Of a DNA stretch of 7,584 nt, positions 1 through 6,402 are shown piece after piece; position 1 is the first letter of the stretch, and each line of letters starts with the position of its first letter. The notes beneath the pieces were generated by a model. It saw nothing but the letters and a program-made list of their open reading frames with translations, made no database searches and was not told the origin of the DNA. Origin of the DNA: an uncultured Saprospiraceae bacterium (GTDB lineage Bacteria > Bacteroidota > Bacteroidia > Chitinophagales > Saprospiraceae); the NCBI GenBank assembly GCA_937921525.1, contig CAKZUM010000771.1, positions 1 to 7,584 on the forward strand. Direction: 5' to 3'. A program made the translations under genes and the position numbers.

Positions 1-128
1 AATCTTATGATGTTGAAATATTGCAACTGTCGGAATCAGAATTTTCAAGATTGGAGAATTTGCAGAATTTTGAGCGCATCAAGTACAGCAAAATTCTGTC
101 AATTCTAAAATTCCGAAAATTCTGATTC
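1..128. repeat. Nested inverted repeats built on CAGAATTTT, 3' of glgB
   Basis: The outer arms are a perfect 14-bp inverted repeat: GAATCAGAATTTTC at 33-46 and its complement at 115-128. Inside it lies a perfect 10-bp pair, CAGAATTTTG at 63-72 and CAAAATTCTG at 89-98. The right outer arm overlaps the glgB stop codon (complement of 127-129), so a glgB transcript would fold here and termination is possible, although there is no clean U-tract after the stem. On the plus strand a frame is open from the window edge (3 to the TGA at 123-125, 40 codons). It could be the end of a convergent gene, but its content is mostly the repeat, so I do not call it as a CDS. The pattern suggests a dispersed intergenic repeat; copy number cannot be judged here. 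Confidence 0.6.
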
Positions 129-2028
129 ACACCTCCTCAAATGCCACCATCCCCAAAGGAGGAAAAGTAACCAATAAGGAATACTCCCGCCCATGCCAAG
201 GAATCGCCTCCGCAGTCAAAATACCTTCATTCCGAACACCGCTACCATTATACTTGACGGCATCCGTATTTATTACCTCTTTCCATTGCCCACCATTAGG
301 AACACCTATTCGGAAACCAGTGCGGGGATTAGGCGTGAAATTACAAACGACTACCTGTGCTTTATGATGCGCTTGGCCTTTCCTTAGATAAGCAATAAAA
401 CTATTCTCATTATCTTGATGTTCAATCCATTCAAAACCAGACGGCTCAAATTGCTGGTCGTATAAGGCAGGGGTATTTTTATAATAAGCATTCAAATCTT
501 TGACCAAAGTTTGAACCCCTTTGTGGGTAGCATGTTGTGTAAGCCACCATTCCACGCCTCTTTCAATACTCCATTCAGTTGTTTGTCCAATCTCGCCACC
601 CATAAAAAATAACTTCGTGCCGGGGTGTGTATACATATAGCCAAATAGCAAACGAAGATTCGCAAAACGCTGCCATTCATCGCCGGGCATTCGGTCTATT
701 AAGGCCCCTTTTCCATAGACCACTTCATCATGTGATAGTGGCAACATAAAGTTTTCAGAAAATCCATAGACCATACTAAAGGTGATTTTACCTTGATGGT
801 ATTTTCTATTAATCGGGTCTTCTTTGAAAAATTCTAAAGTATCGTGCATCCAGCCCATCATCCATTTTTGACCAAAACCCAAACCACCTGCATAGGTTGG
901 TCTAGATACTCCTGACCAAGCTGTGGATTCTTCGGCAATCGTCACGGCATCAGGAAAATGTTCATACACGGCAATATTAAAATCTTCTATAAATTTGATG
1001 GCTTCATAATTTTCATTTCCGCCATGTTCATTTGGAATCCATTCTCCTGCTTCTCTGGAATAATCTAAATAAAGCATAGAGGCAACAGCATCTACTCGTA
1101 GGCCGTCAATATGAAATTTATCTAACCAAAATAAGGCATTGGAGATTAAAAACGAGCGGACTTCGTTTCTGCCATAGTTGAAAATTAGACTTTTCCAATC
1201 AGGATGAAAGCCTTTTCTAGGGTCTTCATGCTCATAAAGTGCAGTGCCATCAAATTTACCTAAACCATGTTTATCTTCTGGAAAATGAGACGGTACCCAA
1301 TCTAAAATTACGCCAATACCCGCTTGATGAAAAGCATCTACCAATTGCATAAATTCTTGTGGCGTACCGAATCGGCTGGTAGGCGCAAAGTAGCCTGTAA
1401 TCTGATACCCCCAAGAAGGAAAATAGGGATGTTCCATAACAGGCATAAACTCAATATGTGTGAAGCCCATCTCTTGTACATAAGAGACCAACTCATTTGC
1501 TAATTCTGTGTAACTCAAAGATTTATCAGCAGCCACTTTCTTCCATGACCCCATATGCACCTCGTATACCGAGTAGGGCTGTGCTTGCCCCTCTTTGGCT
1601 TTTCTTGATTGCAGCCAGTCGGCATCTTTCCATTGGTAATCTAGGTCCCAAGTAATAGAGGAAGTATTTGGAGGAACTTCCCAAAAATTCGCAAAAGGAT
1701 CTCCTTTTTCTAATTCTTCACCATAATAGGTCGTTAAAGAGTATTTATATAATTCTCCTTTTAAAACACCGGGAATAAATCCTTCCCAAATTCCAGAGGA
1801 ATCCCATCTAGGAGAAAGTTGATGGGTAGATTTGTTCCAAGCATTAAAATTTCCGATTACGGCTACCTGCTTGGCATTGGGTGCCCAAACTGCAAAATAG
1901 GTTCCCATTTGATTATCAAGAGTGATCGGATGATTACCTAGTTTTTCGTATAATTTGAAATGTTTACCTGCTCTAAATAACTGGATATCAAAGTCCGTTA
2001 GTAAAGAATGAGGAATTACTACTGACAT
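127..2028 (-). CDS. glgB: 1,4-alpha-glucan (glycogen) branching enzyme, GH13
   Basis: This cytoplasmic enzyme cleaves an alpha-1,4 glucan chain and transfers it to a 6-hydroxyl, making the alpha-1,6 branches of glycogen. The 633 residues show an N-terminal CBM48 module (about 40-120, with FAVWAP and GNFNAWN), then a GH13 barrel containing YEVHMGSW (155-162), DWVPSHF (243-249, region I), GLRVDAV (309-315, nucleophile Asp313), AEEST (365-369, acid/base Glu366) and SHDEVV (432-437, Asp434). A beta-sandwich C-terminus includes VVCNFTP. All three catalytic acids are present. The protein is shorter than E. coli GlgB (728 residues) because it lacks the extra N-terminal N1 domain, as in other short-form enzymes. 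The ATG at 2028 fits the family start; no clear Shine-Dalgarno sequence precedes it. No other glycogen gene is adjacent, and the next gene diverges. The family call is very secure. Confidence 0.97.
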   Translation of the reverse strand: MSVVIPHSLLTDFDIQLFRAGKHFKLYEKLGNHPITLDNQMGTYFAVWAPNAKQVAVIGNFNAWNKSTHQLSPRWDSSGIWEGFIPGVLKGELYKYSLTTYYGEELEKGDPFANFWEVPPNTSSITWDLDYQWKDADWLQSRKAKEGQAQPYSVYEVHMGSWKKVAADKSLSYTELANELVSYVQEMGFTHIEFMPVMEHPYFPSWGYQITGYFAPTSRFGTPQEFMQLVDAFHQAGIGVILDWVPSHFPEDKHGLGKFDGTALYEHEDPRKGFHPDWKSLIFNYGRNEVRSFLISNALFWLDKFHIDGLRVDAVASMLYLDYSREAGEWIPNEHGGNENYEAIKFIEDFNIAVYEHFPDAVTIAEESTAWSGVSRPTYAGGLGFGQKWMMGWMHDTLEFFKEDPINRKYHQGKITFSMVYGFSENFMLPLSHDEVVYGKGALIDRMPGDEWQRFANLRLLFGYMYTHPGTKLFFMGGEIGQTTEWSIERGVEWWLTQHATHKGVQTLVKDLNAYYKNTPALYDQQFEPSGFEWIEHQDNENSFIAYLRKGQAHHKAQVVVCNFTPNPRTGFRIGVPNGGQWKEVINTDAVKYNGSGVRNEGILTAEAIPWHGREYSLLVTFPPLGMVAFEEV

Positions 2029-2172
2029 ATTTAGGGTTCTTTTAGTTGATTAGTTTAGTAGAATGAGAAAATATTTTCTCTAGGAACAGACACTTAATGC
2101 ATATTTTTTAAAGATTATCAAACTTTTACGTATATGGGATTCAATCATAAAAAATGAAGTGATGTGTTCTTG

Positions 2173-2203
2173 TTGTAAAAATTGACAATAATATGTACTT
2201 TTA
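2173..2203 (+). promoter_or_regulatory. Possible promoter for the OmpA-like gene
   Basis: TTG at 2173-2175 and TACTTTTA at 2196-2203 resemble the Bacteroidota TTG / TAnnTTTG promoter, with one mismatch in the -7 box and a 20-nt gap (17-19 is usual). It would give a 5' leader of about 140 nt that includes the inverted repeat at 2254-2325. The match is weak in an A/T-rich background. Confidence 0.22.
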
Positions 2204-2253
2204 TCGGAGTCGATACTACAAGACTACACACTAAATATATAAACAAATAGAAA

Positions 2254-2325
2254 TAAGCTAAATTCTAATTCTTTTTTTTAAAAAAGAAAAAAAGAATAAT
2301 TGAGCAATATACACTTATTAGCTTA
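2254..2325. repeat. Nested A/T-rich inverted repeat upstream of the OmpA-like gene
   Basis: The outer arms are TAAGCTAA (2254-2261) and its complement TTAGCTTA (2318-2325). The inner arms are ATTCTTTTTTT (2268-2278) and AAAAAAAGAAT (2287-2297), a perfect 11-bp match around an 8-nt loop. The structure ends 25 nt before the ATG at 2351, so in a transcript from upstream it would sit in the 5' leader. It could be an attenuator, an operator or a remnant of an older terminator; the sequence alone does not decide. Confidence 0.5.
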
Positions 2326-2350
2326 GAAGTTTATAACCAGTTTTAATACT

Positions 2351-3232
2351 ATGAGAGCTTTTCTGATTGGCTTATTGTGCCTCTTTTTATGGGGTACGGT
2401 AGCAAGGTCAATATATGTATGTATATTGAAAAAAGAGTGTCCAGTTCACACCGTGAACATTCCCGCCGAATCTAACCGGTTGACTAATTTGTTGTTTATA
2501 GATGGTGATACCCCCATATTAGAAAACTACGAACAATTTTCCTTTGATTTAGAAAAAAGTGTCCCTGATTTATCAGTAGACAACAAGAACTATTTGAATG
2601 GTGTTGCTAGCTATCTAGAGAACAATCCTGATAAGAATCTTAAAATAACAGGTTTATATCGTCCTTCCGAAAAATCGATTCAACAAGGTATTTTTGAAAA
2701 TTTAGGCCTCGCTAGAGCGAATAATATAAAGAAGTTATTGATGCAAAGAGGTGTTGATAAGTCTAGATTATTTCTAGATTATAAGATGGGAGAAGAATCA
2801 CTATCCGCTCCACTATCTTTTGATATATTTTCTGCCGTGCCTGAGGAAATGAGTGATAATGAGGAAGGTATTATCAATGCACAATATAGCTTTGATAATA
2901 TGGTGTTTTCGGATGCTAATTTTGAGATAAATTCGGCTGTATTTACACCCGGTTCTGCTTTTCTAAATTGGGCCGATTCTGTTCAAGTGTATCTGGCCCA
3001 AAATCCAGATAAAGCTTTCCAAATTATTGGACATACAGATAATACAGGCCCTGCTCAATATAACAAAGAGTTAGGTTTGGAAAGAGCTTTATCGGCAAGA
3101 CGCTTTTTCAAAGAAAAGGGTGTTAAAAATAAAATGCGGGTAGTAAGTATGGGAGAAAAACAGCCTATAGCAAGCAATGCTACCGCAGAAGGAGAACAGA
3201 GAAATAGAAGAGTGAATTTTGTTATTAAGTAA
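2351..3232 (+). CDS. OmpA-family envelope protein with tandem OmpA-like domains, the first degenerate
   Basis: Residues 1-20 form a hydrophobic N-terminus (Arg2, then AFLIGLLCLFLWGTVA) that is either a signal peptide or a membrane anchor; no convincing lipobox is seen. The C-terminal domain (about 185-293) is a clear OmpA-like peptidoglycan-binding domain: GHTDNTG (227-233), then LGLERA, and the C-terminal NRRVNFVI. Asp230 and Arg245 are 15 residues apart, matching the Asp/Arg pair that holds diaminopimelate in OmpA homologues. Residues about 62-160 look like a second, diverged copy: YLENNPDK (88-95) parallels YLAQNPDK (214-221), and LGLARAN (118-124) parallels LGLERAL. There GHTD is replaced by GLYR (101-104), so the Asp is lost while Arg122 remains. 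The ATG at 2351 has no Shine-Dalgarno sequence. It probably tethers the outer membrane or periplasmic machinery to peptidoglycan. The exact partner is unknown. Confidence 0.9.
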   Translation: MRAFLIGLLCLFLWGTVARSIYVCILKKECPVHTVNIPAESNRLTNLLFIDGDTPILENYEQFSFDLEKSVPDLSVDNKNYLNGVASYLENNPDKNLKITGLYRPSEKSIQQGIFENLGLARANNIKKLLMQRGVDKSRLFLDYKMGEESLSAPLSFDIFSAVPEEMSDNEEGIINAQYSFDNMVFSDANFEINSAVFTPGSAFLNWADSVQVYLAQNPDKAFQIIGHTDNTGPAQYNKELGLERALSARRFFKEKGVKNKMRVVSMGEKQPIASNATAEGEQRNRRVNFVIK

Positions 3233-3257
3233 CGGTGAAAGAATAAGTTGTTCATTT

Positions 3258-3290
3258 ACGTTTACTAAACCTTTGAGGTTTAGTAAACGT
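3258..3290 (+). terminator. Perfect 15-bp hairpin after the OmpA-like gene (terminator-like, no T-tract)
   Basis: ACGTTTACTAAACCT (3258-3272) is exactly complementary to 3276-3290, with a TTG loop. It begins 26 nt after the OmpA-like stop, which suits a transcript end. The following bases are GCGCTTTCAG rather than a T-run, so it is not a classical intrinsic terminator; it may stabilise the 3' end or belong to a repeat module together with 3301-3332. Confidence 0.5.
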
Positions 3291-3300
3291 GCGCTTTCAG

Positions 3301-3332
3301 ATGCGGCAGTTATTTTTCGTCGTTACTAAGTA
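3301..3332 (+). repeat. Dispersed ~33-nt repeat, copy 1
   Basis: This 32-nt stretch starts ATGCGG and ends GTCGTTACTAAGTA. It matches the minus strand of 7475-7443 at about 30 of 33 aligned positions (two substitutions and one single-base gap). It lies 10 nt after the hairpin at 3258-3290 and about 110 nt before the next gene. It is non-coding; function unknown. Confidence 0.65.
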
Positions 3333-3440
3333 ATTATAACACAGATTTTTTTTTAAAATTTAGACAGTAAACCCCACTTTAGTTGGTAGTTATAGTTGAA
3401 TCTACTAATTATTAAAAGTGCATTTAATTAATATTAATAT

Positions 3441-5558
3441 ATGGATTTTTTAAACCACCTATTTACAGAATTAAGTTCAGAACATAGCTATTACCTATAT
3501 ACATGGCTATTAGGATCCTTTTTGATTGGTTGGATAGCACGTTATTTCTTAGCTAGAAGTAAGCAGAAAGCATTGAATGTGGCATTAGATAAGTCAAAAC
3601 TAGAGCTTAAACAGGCTAAGAAACAACAGACGTCTTTACAGGGTAAACTTGATTTGAAAGAAGCGGATTACAAAAAAGCTTCTTTAGAGTTAAAAGATAA
3701 AAATGCTTTGGTCGAGTCTTTAGGGACAGAAAAACGACAAATGAACACACGCCTAAAATCTACTTTAGGAGATTTTGAAAAGGTAAAGGTGGAGCACACG
3801 CAGACTATTGCAAGACTAGAAGAATTAAATGATCAGATTCTAGGTCTGAGAACAAAGAACGCGCAACTGAATACGGAAATTCAACAAAGTAATCAGAAGA
3901 TCAACCAGTATGCAGATACGCAGTCTTCAGCAGAAGAACAACAAGAATTAAGGAATATTATAAAAAGACTTCAAACAGAAAATTCGACGCTAAAGAAACA
4001 ATCTGCTAGCGTGGCGCCTGTTGCAGTTACCAATGAGGACTATGAGGCAAAGCTCTCAGATGCTAAAGCAGAAATTGCTCAATTGGAAGAAGGGAATGAG
4101 GCATTGTCTAATTCTTTAAATACTTTAGTGGAGCAGAATGCAGCGATGCAAGAACAATTGGAGCAGTTACCTCAATATGAGGAAGGGAATGCTGCATTGA
4201 ATGCTAGTATTTTGCAATTGATTGAGCAAAATGAAGCGTTAAAGGCACAAGTAAATGATTTGAATCAACTTGAGTCTGGAAACGAAATTTTAAATTCAAC
4301 CATTTCTCAGTTAATAGAGGAGAATGATTCTCTTAAAGTAAATGTACCTACGGAAGCGAATGCGGTTGTGTCGGCTATTCCTACGGCGATGAGTCCAGAA
4401 GAACTAGATACCGAGCAGGCTAAAGCAGAAATTCGAGCGGCTATAGGTAAGCAGATATCAGCGGTAGCAGCATCCGAAAAAGACGATTTGAAAAAGATCA
4501 ATGGCATCGGCCCATTCATTGAAGAAAAATTAAACGATTTAGGAATCTATACTTTTCATCAGGTTAGTCAATTAGATGGTTTAGTGCCAGTTTTGACAAC
4601 GGCTATCGAGTTCTTTCCCGGAAGAATAGAACGGGATGAATGGATTGGACAAGCTGATCGAATGGCGTTTATGAAGAAATCTTCTAGTTCGAGAAGACGA
4701 GCAGTCAAGGCAGCTACTCCTGCACCAACTGAAAATTTTACTACAGAGAAAACGGCTGTTCAAGAAAAAATAATCGTTGGCAATAAACCTATTAAAAGAG
4801 TTATTAGAAGAGCTCCTATTAGAAGGGTAATAAAGGCGGAACCTAGCGTGCAAAAAGTAGAAACTAAGGCAGCACCGAAAGTAGAATTGCCTACAGTGCC
4901 CGTGCCACCAGTAGAAAAGATAACTCCACCACCTGCTCCCACAACATCACTTAAATCGGCTGTAAGCAGAACAATAGTAGCACCACCTGTTGCGAAAGCG
5001 GCTGTACCAGATTCACAAATAGCGGAGAGGAAAGCAGCGGAAGAGAGAGCAGCAGCAGAGAGGAAAGCAGCGGAAGAAAGAGCAGCAGCAGAGAGGAAAG
5101 CAGCGGAAGAAAGAGTAGCAGCAGAGAAGAAAGCAGCGGAAGAAAGAGCAGCAGCAGAGAAGAAAGCAGCGGAAGAGAGAGCGGCAGTAGAGAAGAAAGC
5201 AGCGGAAGAAAAAGCAGCAGCAGAGAAGAAAGCAGAAGAAGAGAGAGTAGCAGCAGAGAGGAAAGCAGCGGAAGAAAGAGCAGCAGCAGTAACTCCTGTT
5301 GCGGATGATTTAAAGAAGATTGAAGGAATAGGTCCTAAGCTTTCCAAAGTTTTAAATAATGCAGGAATTATCAATTTTAAGCAATTAGCTGATAAGTCGA
5401 CTAGCGAATTACAAGATATTCTAGATGATGCAGGACCTCGTTATCGAATTGCTAGACCCAAGTCATGGCCGCTTCAGGCTGCAATGGCGGCGGCAGGCGA
5501 ATGGGATAAATTGAAAGATTTTCAAACGGAAATGAGAGGCGGTATTTTACCAGACTAA
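3441..5558 (+). CDS. Membrane-anchored coiled-coil protein with two helix-hairpin-helix domains
   Basis: The 705 residues contain, in order: one transmembrane helix (about 19-37) followed by basic residues (RYFLARSKQK), which predicts a cytoplasmic C-terminus; a long coiled coil (about 45-300) that includes three 31-residue repeats with EEGN or ESGN; HhH domain 1 (about 347-408, DDLKKINGIGP then FFPGRIERDEWIGQA); a basic, Pro-rich linker (about 412-525); an 8 x 11-residue Ala/Glu/Lys/Arg helix (528-615); and HhH domain 2 (621-705, DDLKKIEGIGP, SWPLQAAMAAAGEWDKL). The two HhH domains belong to the type that also occurs as a C-terminal fusion to ribosomal protein L21. The ATG at 3441 has no Shine-Dalgarno sequence; a TATAGTTG at 3391-3398 is a weak -7 candidate. 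The transcript ends at a strong terminator at 5605-5650. Architecture recalls RmuC (TM plus coiled coil) or TolA (Ala-rich helix), but neither catalytic nor Tol domains are present. I do not know its function; a scaffold tethering something to the inner membrane is an inference. Confidence 0.9.
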   Translation: MDFLNHLFTELSSEHSYYLYTWLLGSFLIGWIARYFLARSKQKALNVALDKSKLELKQAKKQQTSLQGKLDLKEADYKKASLELKDKNALVESLGTEKRQMNTRLKSTLGDFEKVKVEHTQTIARLEELNDQILGLRTKNAQLNTEIQQSNQKINQYADTQSSAEEQQELRNIIKRLQTENSTLKKQSASVAPVAVTNEDYEAKLSDAKAEIAQLEEGNEALSNSLNTLVEQNAAMQEQLEQLPQYEEGNAALNASILQLIEQNEALKAQVNDLNQLESGNEILNSTISQLIEENDSLKVNVPTEANAVVSAIPTAMSPEELDTEQAKAEIRAAIGKQISAVAASEKDDLKKINGIGPFIEEKLNDLGIYTFHQVSQLDGLVPVLTTAIEFFPGRIERDEWIGQADRMAFMKKSSSSRRRAVKAATPAPTENFTTEKTAVQEKIIVGNKPIKRVIRRAPIRRVIKAEPSVQKVETKAAPKVELPTVPVPPVEKITPPPAPTTSLKSAVSRTIVAPPVAKAAVPDSQIAERKAAEERAAAERKAAEERAAAERKAAEERVAAEKKAAEERAAAEKKAAEERAAVEKKAAEEKAAAEKKAEEERVAAERKAAEERAAAVTPVADDLKKIEGIGPKLSKVLNNAGIINFKQLADKSTSELQDILDDAGPRYRIARPKSWPLQAAMAAAGEWDKLKDFQTEMRGGILPD
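4080..4340 (+). repeat. Three 31-residue repeats in the coiled coil
   Basis: Residues 214-244, 245-275 and 276-300 repeat a unit that begins Q-[LY]-E-[ES]-G-N, followed by aliphatic and Asn/Ser positions and then a [VI]-E-[QE]-N motif. The EEGN/ESGN motif starts at residues 216, 247 and 278, exactly 31 apart. The DNA is diverged, so the duplication is old or the protein pattern is under selection. Confidence 0.7.
5022..5285 (+). repeat. Eight 33-bp tandem repeats coding an 11-residue charged helix
   Basis: Eight in-frame 33-bp units (5022-5285) each encode a variant of AERKAAEERAA (residues 528-615). Variation is limited to K/R, A/V and a few A/E changes, and the DNA units are very similar, so copy number may vary by slippage. 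An 11-residue period of Ala with alternating charges fits a long straight alpha-helix or a hendecad coiled coil, similar to the TolA stalk. The repeat sits just before HhH domain 2 and so acts as a spacer. Confidence 0.9.
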
Positions 5559-5604
5559 TAATTATGAAAAATAATTTGACTATTTTATAGAGGCCATTCC
5601 AAAA

Positions 5605-5650
5605 AGAAGAATCCATCAAATCACTTACAGATTTGGTGGATTTTTTTTTG
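5605..5650 (+). terminator. Intrinsic terminator after the HhH/coiled-coil gene
   Basis: AATCCATCAAATC (5610-5622) pairs with GATTTGGTGGATT (5630-5642), 13 bp with one T-G wobble and a 7-nt loop, running into a T-tract that extends to 5649. The stem starts 52 nt after the stop codon at 5558. This is the clearest terminator in the window. Confidence 0.9.
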
Positions 5651-6040
5651 TTAATCTTTTTTTAAAGTACTTTACTTAAAAGACAATTTTATTTATTTTT
5701 GTATCAGAGAATGTCCTTTTTAGCATCCTCTAATGTAATAGTTTCTAACTAACTATTTTTAATCGTTTTTTCTTAAAATGATAGATCAAGCATTACCGTG
5801 TTTATCTAAATTTTATTGCCTAACTTTTGAAAAAAGATAATTATGATCCTGATACAACCTATCAAAATAAATCCTTCGTTTTTAAATGGTTTAACGAACT
5901 TTCTTCAAGTTCCACCATGGAGTTCTTTTTCCTAAGAACTTATATAACAATAACAACTTCCTAGTAAAAAGTCTATTACTCTTAATCCAAGCTTAGATTC
6001 TTGTAGATGTTCTACAGGTCATAATCTTGTGTTAATGATA
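5651..6040. other. Gene-free A/T-rich stretch with several small hairpins
   Basis: No frame of believable length or family is present; the longest ATG frames I could follow are about 20-30 codons (for example from 5779 and 5843). A perfect -7 match TATTTTTG is at 5694-5701 on the plus strand, but no good -33 TTG precedes it. Short hairpins occur at 5737-5757 (7-bp stem, followed by Ts), 5896-5912 (6 bp), 5921-5940 (7 bp, AGTTCTT/AAGAACT) and 6002-6016 (6 bp, TGTAGA/TCTACA). These could belong to a small RNA or be decayed mobile DNA. No product is claimed. Confidence 0.4.
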
Positions 6041-6075
6041 TGAGTGTAAAACAATTTAGAGGCATTTTTATGAAA

Positions 6076-6117
6076 TTGATCGGATGGTCCGATCAAGCTG
6101 CACGTTTCATCGGACCA
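6076..6117 (+). other. Two mutually exclusive hairpins at the left end of the element
   Basis: TTGATCGGA (6076-6084) pairs perfectly with TCCGATCAA (6088-6096) around a 3-nt loop. TGGTCCGAT (6085-6093) pairs perfectly with ATCGGACCA (6109-6117). The two 9-bp stems share 6085-6093, so only one can form at a time. This may be a switch-like structure or simply three partial copies of the same ATCGGA/TCCGAT motif. Confidence 0.5.
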
Positions 6118-6265
6118 ATGCAAGTGGAATGTCGTCAACTTAAGGAACTAAATACGCATAATTCAACGCGGATTTAAATGATTTTATAGGTCGCCTGTAT
6201 AGATGTGTTCAGTAGGTCGAGAGCGTGACATACCTGTATGGTGGCTTTCAACTGTCAACATCCTT

Positions 6266-6303
6266 CACGACCTACAAAAATCCATATAGCTACGAAGTAG
6301 CTC
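6266..6303. repeat. Internal hairpin unit, copy 1
   Basis: CACGACCTACAAAAATCCA (6266-6284) is followed by TAGCTACGAAGTAGCTC (6287-6303), which contains the hairpin AGCTAC-GAA-GTAGCT (6288-6302). Both parts recur at 6354-6402 in the same orientation. Confidence 0.7.
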
Positions 6304-6353
6304 AGTATTGGATTAGGACACAATTAGTAATAAAAAAAGTCAACGCCTAGATA

Positions 6354-6402
6354 CACGACCTACAAAGATCCAAAAAAACTCCGTGTAGCTACGAAGTAGC
6401 TC
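6354..6402. repeat. Internal hairpin unit, copy 2
   Basis: CACGACCTACAAAGATCCA (6354-6372) matches copy 1 at 18 of 19 bases, and TAGCTACGAAGTAGCTC (6386-6402) is identical to copy 1. The spacer between the parts is 13 nt here and 2 nt in copy 1. The hairpin (6387-6401) abuts the 16-bp inverted-repeat arm at 6401-6416. Confidence 0.7.

Larger units (their letters stand above)
2029..2350. other. Divergent intergenic region between glgB and the OmpA-like gene
   Basis: This A/T-rich stretch of 322 bp carries the 5' signals of both flanking genes. No coding frame is convincing. On the plus strand TACTTTTA at 2196-2203 matches 7 of 8 positions of the Bacteroidota -7 box TAnnTTTG, with a TTG at 2173-2175, 20 nt upstream. 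On the minus strand I found only one-mismatch boxes (for example AAAGTTTG, 2126 to 2119) with poor -33 spacing. The nested inverted repeat at 2254-2325 is listed separately. Confidence 0.5.

Noticed and set aside
3..125. Plus-strand frame open from the window edge, possibly the end of a convergent CDS
   Set aside because: Its codons are mostly the CAGAATTTT inverted repeat and the frame is too short to judge; reported as a repeat instead.
193..680. Short frames at 193-387 (+) and 492-680 (-)
   Set aside because: Both overlap the secure glgB reading frame and show no domain.
3055..3255. Minus-strand frame of 66 codons
   Set aside because: It is antisense to the conserved OmpA-like domain and has no support.
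4307..4853. Two minus-strand open frames (4307-4519 and 4581-4853)
   Set aside because: Both lie wholly inside the HhH/coiled-coil gene and encode nothing recognisable.
4760..5374. Minus-strand open frame of 204 codons rich in Ala and Ser
   Set aside because: It is the complement of the 33-bp repeats and linker of the plus-strand gene; the repeat removes stops on both strands. It has no family features.
3441..5558. Naming the 705-residue protein TolA or RmuC
   Set aside because: The Ala-rich helix and the TM plus coiled-coil layout are only general resemblances; the TolA C-terminal domain and the RmuC nuclease-like domain are absent.
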